From: an uncultured Clostridia bacterium
GTDB taxonomy: Bacteria > Bacillota > Clostridia > Christensenellales > UBA1242
NCBI GenBank assembly: GCA_934747385.1
Contig: CAKVGK010000001.1
Location: forward strand, 124,001 to 188,000
DNA length: 64,000 bases
Direction of reading: 5' to 3'
This document shows positions 8,455 through 16,418 of the stretch, in pieces (position 1 is the first letter of the stretch; the number at the start of each line of letters is the position of its first letter). The notes under the pieces are model-generated. The model searched no databases and was not told where the DNA came from. It saw only the letters and a list, made by a program, of their open reading frames with translations. Made by a program: the position numbers and the translations under genes.

Positions 8455-8835
8455 TTATTCGCCTTCCTTTAATACTGGTAAGCTTTCGCACACGAACTCT
8501 AAAACTCTTTTTAGTGCTTCTTCTTTTTGGTTGTTCAATGAGTTACCATATAGTAGTTTGTTTAGTCTTTCTTTTTCTTCTATTTGTAATATTCTAGCAA
8601 CCACTTGGCATCTAGCTTCTTTCCAATTCTCTTTAATCTTTTTGTTGTATTCTGCTAGTTGCTCATTTGCATATTGTCTAGTTTCTACGAAATACTCATC
8701 TTTGTATGAGTTAAATCTTCCACTATTGAAGCCTTCCATAAAAGCATTTATGTGTGATTTATAACCTCTTGGGTAACCATCTCCAACTGCTTTTGTATGT
8801 TTGAATTGTTTCAATTTTTCTTCTAATGTCTCCAT
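8455..8835 (-). CDS. Phage protein of unknown function
   Basis: I take the start as ATG 8835, behind AGGAGA, giving 126 residues; the open frame extends to 8883 but through the intercistronic repeat. The protein begins METLEEKLKQFKHTK and is mainly helical and charged, with no membrane segment. No family is recognised. Intercistronic repeat copy 3 lies just upstream. Confidence 0.65.
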   Translation of the reverse strand: METLEEKLKQFKHTKAVGDGYPRGYKSHINAFMEGFNSGRFNSYKDEYFVETRQYANEQLAEYNKKIKENWKEARCQVVARILQIEEKERLNKLLYGNSLNNQKEEALKRVLEFVCESLPVLKEGE

Positions 8836-8851
8836 TATCTTCTCCTTTTTT

Positions 8852-8898
8852 ACAACACAAACAATACCGCAAACACCTATCAAAGTCCAGACTTAATC
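8852..8898 (-). repeat. Intercistronic repeat element, copy 3
   Basis: On the minus strand the HNH gene's TAA stop is followed by GTCTGGACTT, a spacer, then TTTGCGGTATTGTTTGT and an AAGGAGA site. The last block has one extra base compared with copies 1 and 2. Confidence 0.7.
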
Positions 8899-9279
8899 GC
8901 AAGTTTTTTGACTATTTTTTCTTCCAAAACGACTGCCTTCTTGAACTGATTTCCTGCTATGGCACGACCAACATAAGGACTGCAAATTGTTAATATCAAA
9001 TGCTTCTCCACCTTGCTTTATTGGTGTGATATGATCAACCATAGTTGCTTTCACGAAAGTTCCATTCTTTTTGCATTCTTCACATAATGGAGAGATTGTT
9101 AGTTTCCTTTTTCTTAACTCACGCCATCTAGGTGAATTGTAGAATGTTCTACTGAAATTATCTCTTTCGTATTTATTGTAGGTTGAATCAACCTTTTTCT
9201 TATGAACATCACAGAACCTGTCATTTGTTAGATTCGGACAACCTGGATATCCACAAGGGTGTTTTGGTTTGTGTGGCAT
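8893..9279 (-). CDS. HNH endonuclease (packaging-associated)
   Basis: The 128-residue protein has the HNH fold with zinc-binding pairs: SPLCEECKKNG near 70, MVDHITPIKQGG with the catalytic His near 86, and LQSLCWSCHSRKS near 102. An additional N-terminal cysteine cluster (CGYPGCPNLTNDRFCDVHKK) may bind a second zinc. HNH proteins encoded just before the terminase genes are needed for cos cleavage with the terminase in several phages; that role fits the position here. It is followed by intercistronic repeat copy 3. Confidence 0.88.
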   Translation of the reverse strand: MPHKPKHPCGYPGCPNLTNDRFCDVHKKKVDSTYNKYERDNFSRTFYNSPRWRELRKRKLTISPLCEECKKNGTFVKATMVDHITPIKQGGEAFDINNLQSLCWSCHSRKSVQEGSRFGRKNSQKTCD

Positions 9280-9386
9280 TTGCGCTCGCTCCTTTTTTCT
9301 TGTGCCTTCACTTTATATTATTACCCCATTTTTGGTATGGTTTTTAACTTTTTCGGCATCAAACTGTCCCAAATTTAACCTTTTTT

Positions 9387-9719
9387 TCAGTTTTTTGCAG
9401 ATTTTAACAACTTTTCAAGCAAATTTTCTGCATTTTTTAACTTTCTAGTGATAGTTGTTCGTGCCATTATTAGCACTTTACTCAACTGCCTTAGGGACAT
9501 TCTTTTAATGTAATGGTTGGTTATAATTGTCTTTTCTTCTTCTGGCAGTATGTTGATGCAGTAGTCCAGCATATCCATTTCTTCTTTTAATTCTAGTAAA
9601 TTTTCGTTGTTTTTATTGTCTTTATATCCAATCAATTTCAATTTGCTTTTATTCAAATGGTAATTGTTTAGTAGTTCGTTAACTGAATAATCGGTCATAC
9701 TTCTCTTGCTCCTTTTCAT
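9387..9719 (-). CDS. Sigma-like (region 4) phage transcription regulator
   Basis: The 110-residue protein ends in a helix-turn-helix resembling sigma-factor region 4: LPEEEKTIITNHYIKRMSLRQLSKVL then a recognition helix ARTTITRKLKNAENLL. Such ArpU/RinA-like proteins switch on late genes. It lies at the end of the early block, about 110 bases ahead of the HNH-terminase block, so a late activator role fits. It overlaps the preceding gene by 41 bases. Confidence 0.75.
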   Translation of the reverse strand: MKRSKRSMTDYSVNELLNNYHLNKSKLKLIGYKDNKNNENLLELKEEMDMLDYCINILPEEEKTIITNHYIKRMSLRQLSKVLIMARTTITRKLKNAENLLEKLLKSAKN

Positions 9720-10131
9720 CTAATTTTCGCTCTCTTTCTTCTTGTTCTTGCCTTAGCCTTAACACTTCCACCCAATCGAGTTCATCTTCTTTTGGTGTTA
9801 AAGTGGTGTCAAGCCAAGCCTTTATTTGTCCACACTCTTCTAGTTCTTCGTTCCAATCTTCTGCCAAACAAACACCAACTACATTCCAAGTTTTCATTGA
9901 TAGGAATTGTTTATATTCTCTTATGAAAAACATAAGCATTGAGTCGGACTGTTCATCATAGTAGGTCAATCGCATATAGCGTTTGTGCCAGATTTTCGTG
10001 TGTTGTTGAATATAAAATTCTAGTTCGTTTTTAATCTCTTTTGATATAAGGTCAAAGTTTGGACTTATTGATGTCTCATAATCAAACTTGACCTCATCTG
10101 TTAGATTGACTTTGTGTAGCAATAAGTCCAT
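9679..10131 (-). CDS. Phage protein of unknown function
   Basis: The 150-residue product is acidic with a strongly charged C-terminal coiled coil (RQEQEERERKLDEKEQEKYD). I recognise no domain. It lies between the VRR-NUC nuclease and the sigma-like regulator, and its long overlap with the latter suggests coupled translation. Confidence 0.6.
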   Translation of the reverse strand: MDLLLHKVNLTDEVKFDYETSISPNFDLISKEIKNELEFYIQQHTKIWHKRYMRLTYYDEQSDSMLMFFIREYKQFLSMKTWNVVGVCLAEDWNEELEECGQIKAWLDTTLTPKEDELDWVEVLRLRQEQEERERKLDEKEQEKYDRLFS

Positions 10132-10142
10132 CCATTTCTCCT

Positions 10143-10424
10143 TTATTTGATTGATTCTATAATTTCTTTAGCCTGGTCAAGGCTGGTTATAACAACAGCA
10201 ATTCCACCTGCTAGCATAATCTTTCTTAGTGTAATTGCTTGCAAAAGTGTCGGTTTTCTTCCTGGCAGTTTGCATTCAAATGCTATAAATTTCCCTTTAT
10301 AGCAGACAATTATGTCTGGAATTCCTGCTGTTCCATATTGTCCACCATGTTCTTTCCAGAAGAACAGGTTTGGTATTGTTTTTAGATAAGCCTTAATTTT
10401 ATCTACAATGGTTTGCTCTTTCAT
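10143..10424 (-). CDS. VRR-NUC domain nuclease
   Basis: The 93-residue protein is a minimal PD-(D/E)XK nuclease of the VRR-NUC type. The core reads GGQYGTAGIPDIIVCYKG then FIAFECKLPGRKPT, which supply the catalytic Asp, Glu and Lys; a following helix (TLLQAITLRKI) is typical. Phage copies accompany primase-helicase genes and probably act on replication or recombination intermediates. The iteron array lies immediately upstream. Confidence 0.9.
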   Translation of the reverse strand: MKEQTIVDKIKAYLKTIPNLFFWKEHGGQYGTAGIPDIIVCYKGKFIAFECKLPGRKPTLLQAITLRKIMLAGGIAVVITSLDQAKEIIESIK

Positions 10425-10675
10425 AAATTCTCCTATAAAACACCTACACTGCCTACACTCCTTACACTTTTACTAGGAAATGTAAGTAAATATCAAAATC
10501 GTAGGGATACTTTTGTGTTTTACCTGGTTTTAGTGTAAGGAGAGTGTAAGTAAGTGTAAGGAAAGTGTAAGGACAATTTGTGGATAGATTTATGTTAAAA
10601 GCCTTTATTTTTCGGACTATTCACTACTTTTAGTGTAAGCAGTGTAAGGAGTGTAAGGGCTTTTTATATACTATT
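10425..10675. repeat. Iteron-like array, probable phage replication origin
   Basis: This non-coding 251-bp stretch holds AGTGTAAG units at 10532, 10543, 10553, 10564, 10632, 10641 and 10650. Three inverted units (CCTACACT or CCTTACACT) start at 10443, 10452 and 10460. Spacing is 9 to 11 bp, so the units lie on one DNA face. A DnaA-box-like TGTGGATAG sits at 10579-10587 next to an AT-rich stretch. The position beside the primase-helicase gene supports an origin. Confidence 0.65.
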
Positions 10676-12646
10676 TCAGTCTTTTGGTGCATATCGGTCA
10701 AAAAATGTCACTTGTCTTGGCTTAAAAGTGTGCAAAGTGCAGTTGCTTCTTCGCCTTGTTGAATGTTCCCACTTGGTTGCCTTGTATATTCGTTGGCAAA
10801 AGTCGTAGTCATTTAATGTTTTACCTATATTTGCTTCCGTGTCTGGCAAAGCTTCCCCTGTCAAATCACAATAAGCATTGGCAAGTTGTCTCACAGAGCC
10901 TTCCCACCCTGTTGTTGGGTTCTTTTCATATAGTTTTAGCAATGTCATAGCAATAGGATTTTTGTTGAACGCTTCTTCTTTGTGCTTGGCTTCCTGTTCT
11001 TCAGGTGAACCAACTACACTCCAAATACCTTGCTCTTGGCTACGATTTATCACAATTTCCTGTTCTATAACATCACGACCTGTGAGATTTAGTGTTGCGA
11101 ATTCATCGCCACGCTTTTTCTTGTAGATAAGCAATGCTGTGTCTGATGCACCGATTATTGCTGTACTACCACTTGTCATATTGAAAACATCATCTTGGTC
11201 TAACATTTTTCTAGTGTGATGAACCAAAATTATGCTAATTCCATATCTATCTGCAAATTGTTTGAGAATGCCCATTTCCCTATAATCATAGGCATAGGCA
11301 CTTTCATTTTTCATTGCTGTTCCACGAATTTTTTGGAAAGTATCAAAGATTATAACTTTAATGTCTTTGTGTGCTTTCACTATTCGTGTCAGCTGATCTA
11401 TGAGACCTGTATCTAAGGTTTTGCACTCAGTTTTGAAGTAAACCCCAGGTGAAGGCTTTTTGTTTTTCCAAACTACATTCATTCTTCTTTTCAATCTACG
11501 ATCACTATCTTCTAGTGAGAAATACAGCACTCCACTGTGCGTTGTAGGTTTGTTTAAGAATGAAAGTCTTTCTACTATTGCATTACAAAGTTGCATCATC
11601 AACCAAGACTTACCTATCTTACTTGCGGCAACTAGAATTGATAGTCCTTCTGGAATAAGTCCTTTGACTATCCATTTCAAATCTTCTAGTTCAATGCTAT
11701 ACAAATCTTCTGCTGTGATTAGGTCATCACTACCACGAGCAACTCTTTTTGCTTGCAAGTTGCCTTGATAGATTCGTTCGCATAGTTTTGCTGGATCTTT
11801 CTGCAATAGTTCGTTTGGATCTTTGTAGTTGCCAGCAACATTGAACTTTACGCACTTGACATCAACTTCTTTAAGCATTTGATATAATTCTTCATTTGCT
11901 TGTTGTCCAGGCGCATCGTTGTCCAGGCATAGAATCAATGGTGCTTTGGGCTTAATCTTTTTGCAAAATTCAACTAGTTTATTCTTGTTCTCTTTCCCAC
12001 AAATTGATATTGCAACGCCACTATATTGCATAATGCTCATTGCACAGATTGGACTTTCAACCACAAATATTGGTCTAGTATCTTTCTTATACAATGCTGT
12101 GTCGTTCCAAATTGGCTCTGGTCCTGCTTTATCTTTTTCTGGCTTATAGAATTCTTTTCTATCTACTCGCCTTGTTTGGTAGTACGTATAACTTCGATTG
12201 TATGGAATCACGACACATTTTTTCTTAATGTCATATCCCACACCGAAGAAACGCAAGGTTTCCAGAGACAATCCCCTGTTTTGCAAATAATCCGTTTTTT
12301 CCAAGTTCTTTTGGCATTCTAGAATGTATCTTCGTATTTCTAGTTTGCTTGGATCTTTTTCTTCTTTTCCAAAGTCAACTTGTAAATTGAAATCACTTGC
12401 AATAAGTTTTGCGGCATCAATTTGACTTATGTTTTTGTACTTGGCCACGAAGCTGATGCCATCGCCACCAGCCCCACAGCCAAAGCATTTCCACATATTG
12501 TCTTTTTCATTTACGCTCAAAGAACCAGTCTTTTCGTTATGAAATGGGCAGATAACTTTGTTATCTCTTCTGAGTGGTTGGTAATAATACTCAATAAGTT
12601 GCTTCACATTAACTAGTGAATTTATTTCTTCAAAAATATCTGCCAT
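10676..12646 (-). CDS. Phage primase-helicase (CHC2 zinc finger, Toprim, RepA-like ATPase)
   Basis: The 656-residue protein combines a CHC2 zinc finger (CPFHNEKTG and MWKCFGCGAGGDG, residues about 33-63), a Toprim fold (IFVVESPICAM near 193, LILCLDNDAPGQQA near 237) and a RecA/RepA-like helicase. The helicase has Walker A LVAASKIGKSWLM, Walker B IKVIIFDTFQKI and IILVHHTRK. It should prime and unwind DNA at the phage fork. It is preceded by the putative ssDNA-binding protein and followed by the iteron array. All motifs look intact. Confidence 0.93.
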   Translation of the reverse strand: MADIFEEINSLVNVKQLIEYYYQPLRRDNKVICPFHNEKTGSLSVNEKDNMWKCFGCGAGGDGISFVAKYKNISQIDAAKLIASDFNLQVDFGKEEKDPSKLEIRRYILECQKNLEKTDYLQNRGLSLETLRFFGVGYDIKKKCVVIPYNRSYTYYQTRRVDRKEFYKPEKDKAGPEPIWNDTALYKKDTRPIFVVESPICAMSIMQYSGVAISICGKENKNKLVEFCKKIKPKAPLILCLDNDAPGQQANEELYQMLKEVDVKCVKFNVAGNYKDPNELLQKDPAKLCERIYQGNLQAKRVARGSDDLITAEDLYSIELEDLKWIVKGLIPEGLSILVAASKIGKSWLMMQLCNAIVERLSFLNKPTTHSGVLYFSLEDSDRRLKRRMNVVWKNKKPSPGVYFKTECKTLDTGLIDQLTRIVKAHKDIKVIIFDTFQKIRGTAMKNESAYAYDYREMGILKQFADRYGISIILVHHTRKMLDQDDVFNMTSGSTAIIGASDTALLIYKKKRGDEFATLNLTGRDVIEQEIVINRSQEQGIWSVVGSPEEQEAKHKEEAFNKNPIAMTLLKLYEKNPTTGWEGSVRQLANAYCDLTGEALPDTEANIGKTLNDYDFCQRIYKATKWEHSTRRRSNCTLHTFKPRQVTFFDRYAPKD

Positions 12647-12672
12647 TGATCTCTCCTTATTCTAGTCGAGTG

Positions 12673-13368
12673 TTATTCCTCGTTCTCATAGTTTTCTTGT
12701 AAGTTTTTAGCGATAGCCTTAACCTGCGCCGAAAGTGAATCAATGGATTTTTGTTCAATGTCGTTTAGTTCTCTAACCTGGGAAACAACAACTTTGCTGT
12801 AAGTTATTCCACCAGAGTTTTGAACCTTTTTCAAACTGAACTTTGTAACCACTTGATTTGACTTTCTTCCTTTTGAGACAATTCTCATAATGTATTTTGA
12901 AAAGTCTCCAACGCTTGTGGTAGGCAAAGCAAATACGACTGGCAAAGCTTCGCCTTTACGAAGCAAGAAAATTCTTCTTTTAACCTTGCAGGCTTTACCA
13001 CCATTTTCGCCACTACCAAATTCATTGAAAGGACAATCTTTGCACGACTTCATCTCGCCTGTGTCTCTATCAATTCCTGTGATGCCATCAATTGATGAGC
13101 AGTTTGGTGCTTCGTTTGCGCCATTGTATTTTTCTTTGTAGTATGAAAGCATTGGGTGATGGTATAGAATAACCGCTTCAAACTCTTTTTCAAGATCCGG
13201 TTCTTCAGGGTTGTCGCCTGGCACTTCGTAAGCAAGTCCACCACCACTTGGAACTTTGATTCTGTCAAATGTGATGTTGAGTCCTTGCATTTCTTCGCCA
13301 AGTGATTCAGCGAGATTACTGCTCTCTACTGCATACTCTGTTTCTTTCTTTACAATTTCATTTTGCAT
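12673..13368 (-). CDS. Putative phage ssDNA-binding or replication accessory protein
   Basis: The 231-residue protein has a central cysteine cluster (NCSSIDG, KSCKDCPFNEFG, KACKVKRR) that could hold a zinc, and a later basic strand pair. It lacks membrane segments. Proteins of this shape often precede primase genes in phage replication modules and are annotated as hypothetical. A single-strand-binding role is only suggested by location, between the SNF2 helicase block and the primase-helicase. Confidence 0.55.
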   Translation of the reverse strand: MQNEIVKKETEYAVESSNLAESLGEEMQGLNITFDRIKVPSGGGLAYEVPGDNPEEPDLEKEFEAVILYHHPMLSYYKEKYNGANEAPNCSSIDGITGIDRDTGEMKSCKDCPFNEFGSGENGGKACKVKRRIFLLRKGEALPVVFALPTTSVGDFSKYIMRIVSKGRKSNQVVTKFSLKKVQNSGGITYSKVVVSQVRELNDIEQKSIDSLSAQVKAIAKNLQENYENEE

Positions 13369-13378
13369 GACAATTCTC

Positions 13379-13780
13379 CTATTTCTTAATTCTTATTGAT
13401 TGTTTTTCAAAGGTATTGATAAGTCCATCTAACCATTCTGGCATAATGTCCTCGTTTCCCTTTTTCTGTTCTTTCACAAATCCACTTAGAGTGTTTGCAT
13501 TAACTGTGAAAAGGTAGTCAAGTCCTTTATCACGAATTCTCTTATACAATTCATCTCTGGTTTCTGGGTTTGCTGAAAGGTATTCTCTTGATGCCACAAT
13601 GAACTGAACACCATTTCTTTTGAAGGTAGAAACTTCATTGTCGGTCATCTTTTGGATTAACTCTTGTTCTAGTTGTTCCACTACTTCGTTTGCATCTTTG
13701 TAAGCCTGCTCACGAATATCTCTTTCTTGTCTTGCGGCATAGTACTTATCCGCTGTTTCAAATAAATCTTGATTTTCCAT
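13379..13780 (-). CDS. Phage replication-module protein of unknown function
   Basis: The 133-residue product starts with a charged helical region (RQERDIREQAYKDANEVVEQ) and continues into a mixed domain (FKRNGVQFIVASREYLSANP). I do not recognise the family. It is 9 bases downstream of the SNF2 helicase gene and 10 bases upstream of the cysteine-cluster protein, within one operon. Confidence 0.6.
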   Translation of the reverse strand: MENQDLFETADKYYAARQERDIREQAYKDANEVVEQLEQELIQKMTDNEVSTFKRNGVQFIVASREYLSANPETRDELYKRIRDKGLDYLFTVNANTLSGFVKEQKKGNEDIMPEWLDGLINTFEKQSIRIKK

Positions 13781-13789
13781 TTGGTCTCC

Positions 13790-15121
13790 TTATTTGTTTG
13801 TGTTGAATAACGATCGCCAATTGTCAACCACCAAGTCTGCTATGCTTTTCTTTCTTTTTAGTGCATCAAAGACCTTTTCATCAATGGTCTTGTTTGCTAT
13901 TAAGTGAATGTAGGTACAATTGTTTTTCTGCCCTATCCTGTGTATTCTTGCTTTCGCCTGTTCATAGTTTGAGAAACTATAATCTAGCGAATAGAACACA
14001 GCAGTATCGGCGGCAGTCAATGTGAGCCCCATTCCTGTTGTTTGTATCTGCCCAACAAACACTCTAACTGTTTCATCTTTTTGGAATTTTTCCACTTGTT
14101 CTGCACGGTCTTTAACATCGCCTTTGATAAGTGCATATCCTATTTTCTTTTTTATTAGTAATCTTTCGATAGCATCTATCTCTGCGACAAATCGTGCAAA
14201 AACAACCAACTTTTTGCGTGCATCCATACACTCATCAATAATTTCTTCAAGTGCGTTTATCTTTGCTGAAGATATTGGCACAGCTTCATCACTTATTTCA
14301 GTTTTAACGAAGCCACCCGTTATCTGCGACAATCTCAATAATTTAGTAAGCACGTTCATTGCTACAACATTGCCTTGTTCAAGTTCTGCCACACTTTCTC
14401 TTTCCAAAAGTCTATATTGTGTTTCGGCTTTTGGTTCAAGGTCAACAAGTCTTATTTGGTCAACTTGTTCTGGCAAGTCCAAAGCTTCTTTTTTGGTTAT
14501 TCTAAATGCAATACTGTGTGCCTTTTCCACAAGTTCTGGTAGGTTTTTATATCCTACAACTTGGTGATTTCCATAGCCACCAAGGATTGCGTATCTTGCT
14601 CTAAATGCGTAGAAACTAGAACCAAAAACGTTTTCATCCAGGAACTTATACTGTGAGAAAAAGTCCAAAGGATTGTTGGTCACAGGTGTTCCTGTCAAAA
14701 TAATGTTGTGTTTACTTTGTTTGCCAAGTCTATGAAGTGCTTTTGATTGTTTTGCTTGTGGATTTTTTATCTTGCTTGACTCATCACAAACAATTAAGTC
14801 TGGTTGCCAAATTGCAAGCATTTCTTCAATTCTCCAACAACTTTCATAGTTGATGACGGCGACTTGAAGTCCTTTGCCAAACAAATTGTTTAGTGCCTGG
14901 TATTTCTTTTGAGAACTACCATCAAGCACAGCAATATTGAAATCGAAATCAGCAAACTTTTTGAATTCACTTTCCCATACTGAAACTATGGAAAGTGGCG
15001 CTACTATCAGCATTTTATTGATTTTTTGATTGTTATATAATGCACCAGCAAGTGCTATTGTGATCAAGGTTTTCCCTGTTCCCATTTCGGCCAAGATGGC
15101 AACAGATTTACTCTTTTTCAC
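13790..15121 (-). CDS. SNF2-family helicase, C-terminal part of a split gene
   Basis: The 443-residue frame starts at GTG 15121 behind GGAG and enters Walker A (AEMGTGKTLIT) after only about 10 residues. Motif II is VCDESSKI, and motif VI reads QARIHRIGQ. The family normally has a Q-motif segment before Walker A; it is missing here and lies instead at 15532-15633, on the far side of an HNH gene. An in-frame TGA at 15146-15148 shows the two halves cannot be read through. Phage SNF2 proteins act in replication or recombination. Whether the halves assemble is unknown. Confidence 0.88.
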   Translation of the reverse strand: MKKSKSVAILAEMGTGKTLITIALAGALYNNQKINKMLIVAPLSIVSVWESEFKKFADFDFNIAVLDGSSQKKYQALNNLFGKGLQVAVINYESCWRIEEMLAIWQPDLIVCDESSKIKNPQAKQSKALHRLGKQSKHNIILTGTPVTNNPLDFFSQYKFLDENVFGSSFYAFRARYAILGGYGNHQVVGYKNLPELVEKAHSIAFRITKKEALDLPEQVDQIRLVDLEPKAETQYRLLERESVAELEQGNVVAMNVLTKLLRLSQITGGFVKTEISDEAVPISSAKINALEEIIDECMDARKKLVVFARFVAEIDAIERLLIKKKIGYALIKGDVKDRAEQVEKFQKDETVRVFVGQIQTTGMGLTLTAADTAVFYSLDYSFSNYEQAKARIHRIGQKNNCTYIHLIANKTIDEKVFDALKRKKSIADLVVDNWRSLFNTNK

Positions 15122-15554
15122 TTCGTTTATTTCTCCAATATTCTTTCATGTGTAGACTTGTGTGTTCTGCTCTATCCATTACTTGAATATTACTAGGTTT
15201 ATTGTTTTTGCTGTTGCCATCAATGTGATGAACAACTTCATTCGGCAATAGATCTCTTCCAAGTTTCACTCTTGCAATTCGCCTATGTTCTGGCTCTCCT
15301 AGATACTTGTTATAGGATTTTGCTGTTATGTTATTTTTGTTATTGTATTTCAGCTTCCTTTGTCTCATTTTTACTCTTTCATCTATTGTTTTGCCAGGCT
15401 GATTCATAGGATTTATTGTCTTATTAAAATTAGAGAATTTTACCGAATTAAACTCATTTTTGCACTTTGCCGAGCAAAAGTTGAATTGATGAATTGTGCT
15501 AGGTGTTTTCATTATTATTTTTAGGCAGTTATCACAAACTATTGGAACTTTCAT
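15108..15554 (-). CDS. HNH homing endonuclease inserted in the SNF2 gene
   Basis: The 148-residue protein has an N-terminal CxxC zinc finger (VCDNCLKI then CSAKCKNEF) and an HNH_3 core, VVHHIDGNSKNNKPSNIQVM then HTSLH. Its ATG lies inside the end of the SNF2 N-terminal fragment and its stop lies inside the first codons of the C-terminal part, so it bridges the two. Freestanding homing nucleases that split phage genes are known from T4-like phages. No group I intron core is apparent: the flanks between coding parts are too short. Confidence 0.87.
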   Translation of the reverse strand: MKVPIVCDNCLKIIMKTPSTIHQFNFCSAKCKNEFNSVKFSNFNKTINPMNQPGKTIDERVKMRQRKLKYNNKNNITAKSYNKYLGEPEHRRIARVKLGRDLLPNEVVHHIDGNSKNNKPSNIQVMDRAEHTSLHMKEYWRNKRSEKE

Positions 15555-15633
15555 CTGGGATATAACCCATCACTTTTAATGCGAATAGAAAAGCTTTAAG
15601 TTGGTGCTTATATGGTTGCACATTGATTGGCAT
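15532..15633 (-). CDS. SNF2-family helicase, N-terminal fragment (Q-motif part)
   Basis: From ATG 15633 the frame reads MPINVQPYKHQLKAF and LFALKVMG, the family's Q-motif segment, then runs YIPDESSNSL to a TGA inside the HNH gene. It is 33 residues. The HNH reading frame starts at 15554 within it. The rest of the helicase resumes at 15121. It overlaps the end of the preceding regulator gene by 26 bases, consistent with the original helicase start. Confidence 0.7.
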   Translation of the reverse strand: MPINVQPYKHQLKAFLFALKVMGYIPDESSNSL

Positions 15634-15883
15634 TGTCGTATTGAAAGATTTCTCTATATTTTGGTTTTCTGACATTCATCTGCCTCCAATTGATGATCTT
15701 CATGGCATCTTCCGCTCCTACAAACTTAATAAATGTCATTGCATCATCTCTTTCTAAATCCCCGTTATCGAATAACATATCAATAAACCTTTTGTAATCC
15801 CAACCAAGGTTCTTAACAAACTCGCTCATTGACATCTTAATCTCTTTAAGGTATTTAATTAACTTGTTCCTGTTGATCTTCAT
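15608..15883 (-). CDS. Small HTH-like phage protein
   Basis: Start ATG 15883 is chosen for its AAGGAGA site, giving 91 residues; a longer frame to 15919 lacks one. The sequence KYLKEIKMSMSEFVKNLGWDYKRFIDML looks like an Xre-type helix-turn-helix. No closer assignment is possible. It overlaps the upstream winged-helix gene by 29 bases and the SNF2 fragment by 26. Confidence 0.6.
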   Translation of the reverse strand: MKINRNKLIKYLKEIKMSMSEFVKNLGWDYKRFIDMLFDNGDLERDDAMTFIKFVGAEDAMKIINWRQMNVRKPKYREIFQYDNANQCATI

Positions 15884-16244
15884 TTTTTGTCTCCTTGCTT
15901 GTAGGTGGTGCGAAATCATTTATCAACTCCTGTAATAGTCTTGGGTTCACTTCGTTATCATCAGCACCTTGCAGTAATGCCAATGCTTTTCCGAGAATCT
16001 GCAATTTCTCGTTGGTGATTATTTTCCCCTGGACTATGTATTTTGTGTCGAGTTTTACACCACCTCTGTTTATGCCACCACAAAAAGTTTCAATAGGATA
16101 GCGATATGCAAGTGATTGGATGTGTCTTTTTGCTGTTGAGTAAGACACTTCGACTTCATTGGCTATTTCTTGCAAAGTGTGAACTTTGCCATCAGAAATA
16201 TAATTCAAGATATCTGCTGTTACGCTTGAACTTCTGAAATCCAT
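15855..16244 (-). CDS. Winged-helix transcription regulator
   Basis: The 129-residue protein begins with an HTH_11-like domain: VTADILNYISDGKVHTLQEI, then ANEVEVSYSTAKRHIQSLAY. The remainder (LDTKYIVQGKIITNEKLQILGKAL) resembles the short regulatory tails of phage DeoR-like proteins. It starts behind a strong AAGGAGGTG and just downstream of two adjacent dyads, so autoregulation is plausible. Confidence 0.75.
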   Translation of the reverse strand: MDFRSSSVTADILNYISDGKVHTLQEIANEVEVSYSTAKRHIQSLAYRYPIETFCGGINRGGVKLDTKYIVQGKIITNEKLQILGKALALLQGADDNEVNPRLLQELINDFAPPTSKETKNEDQQEQVN

Positions 16245-16273
16245 ACCGCTATCACCTCCTTTCTTTTTGTTTT

Positions 16274-16320
16274 GACACTCATACTTTAGCAGTGTCGCTA
16301 GTTCACCATTTGACCTAGCG
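16274..16320. promoter_or_regulatory. Two adjacent dyads upstream of the winged-helix regulator
   Basis: GACACT and AGTGTC (16274-16296, 11-base spacer) abut CGCTAG and CTAGCG (16296-16320, 13-base spacer). They lie 30 to 75 bases ahead of the winged-helix gene and could be operators or RNA hairpins. No clear promoter hexamers are visible on the minus strand here. Confidence 0.45.
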
Positions 16321-16370
16321 GGAATTATTTTTCAAATTTTTTTAGAAATTTTTTATTTTTTTCTTGCAAT

Positions 16371-16418
16371 AAAAAATCCCAAGTTATAAAGAGCGCATAA
16401 ACTCTCTTATACTTGGGA
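16371..16418 (-). terminator. Intrinsic terminator or attenuator
   Basis: On the minus strand TCCCAAGT (16418-16411) pairs with ACTTGGGA (16384-16377), with further pairing inside, and six T follow. It sits at the end of the small TTG-initiated frame and before the winged-helix gene. Confidence 0.7.

Noticed and set aside
10425..10675. Possible CRISPR array
   Set aside because: The AGTGTAAG repeats are only 8 to 9 bp long with 1 to 3 base spacers, so they are iterons rather than CRISPR repeat-spacer units. No Cas genes are present.
14022..14567. Plus-strand frame of 181 codons
   Set aside because: Antisense to SNF2 helicase coding sequence; Ser/Ile-rich shadow protein without domain.
15108..15554. 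Group I intron or intein interrupting the SNF2 gene
   Set aside because: The sequence outside the HNH frame is only a few tens of bases, too little for a group I core. There are no intein splice motifs, and the N-terminal fragment has its own stop.
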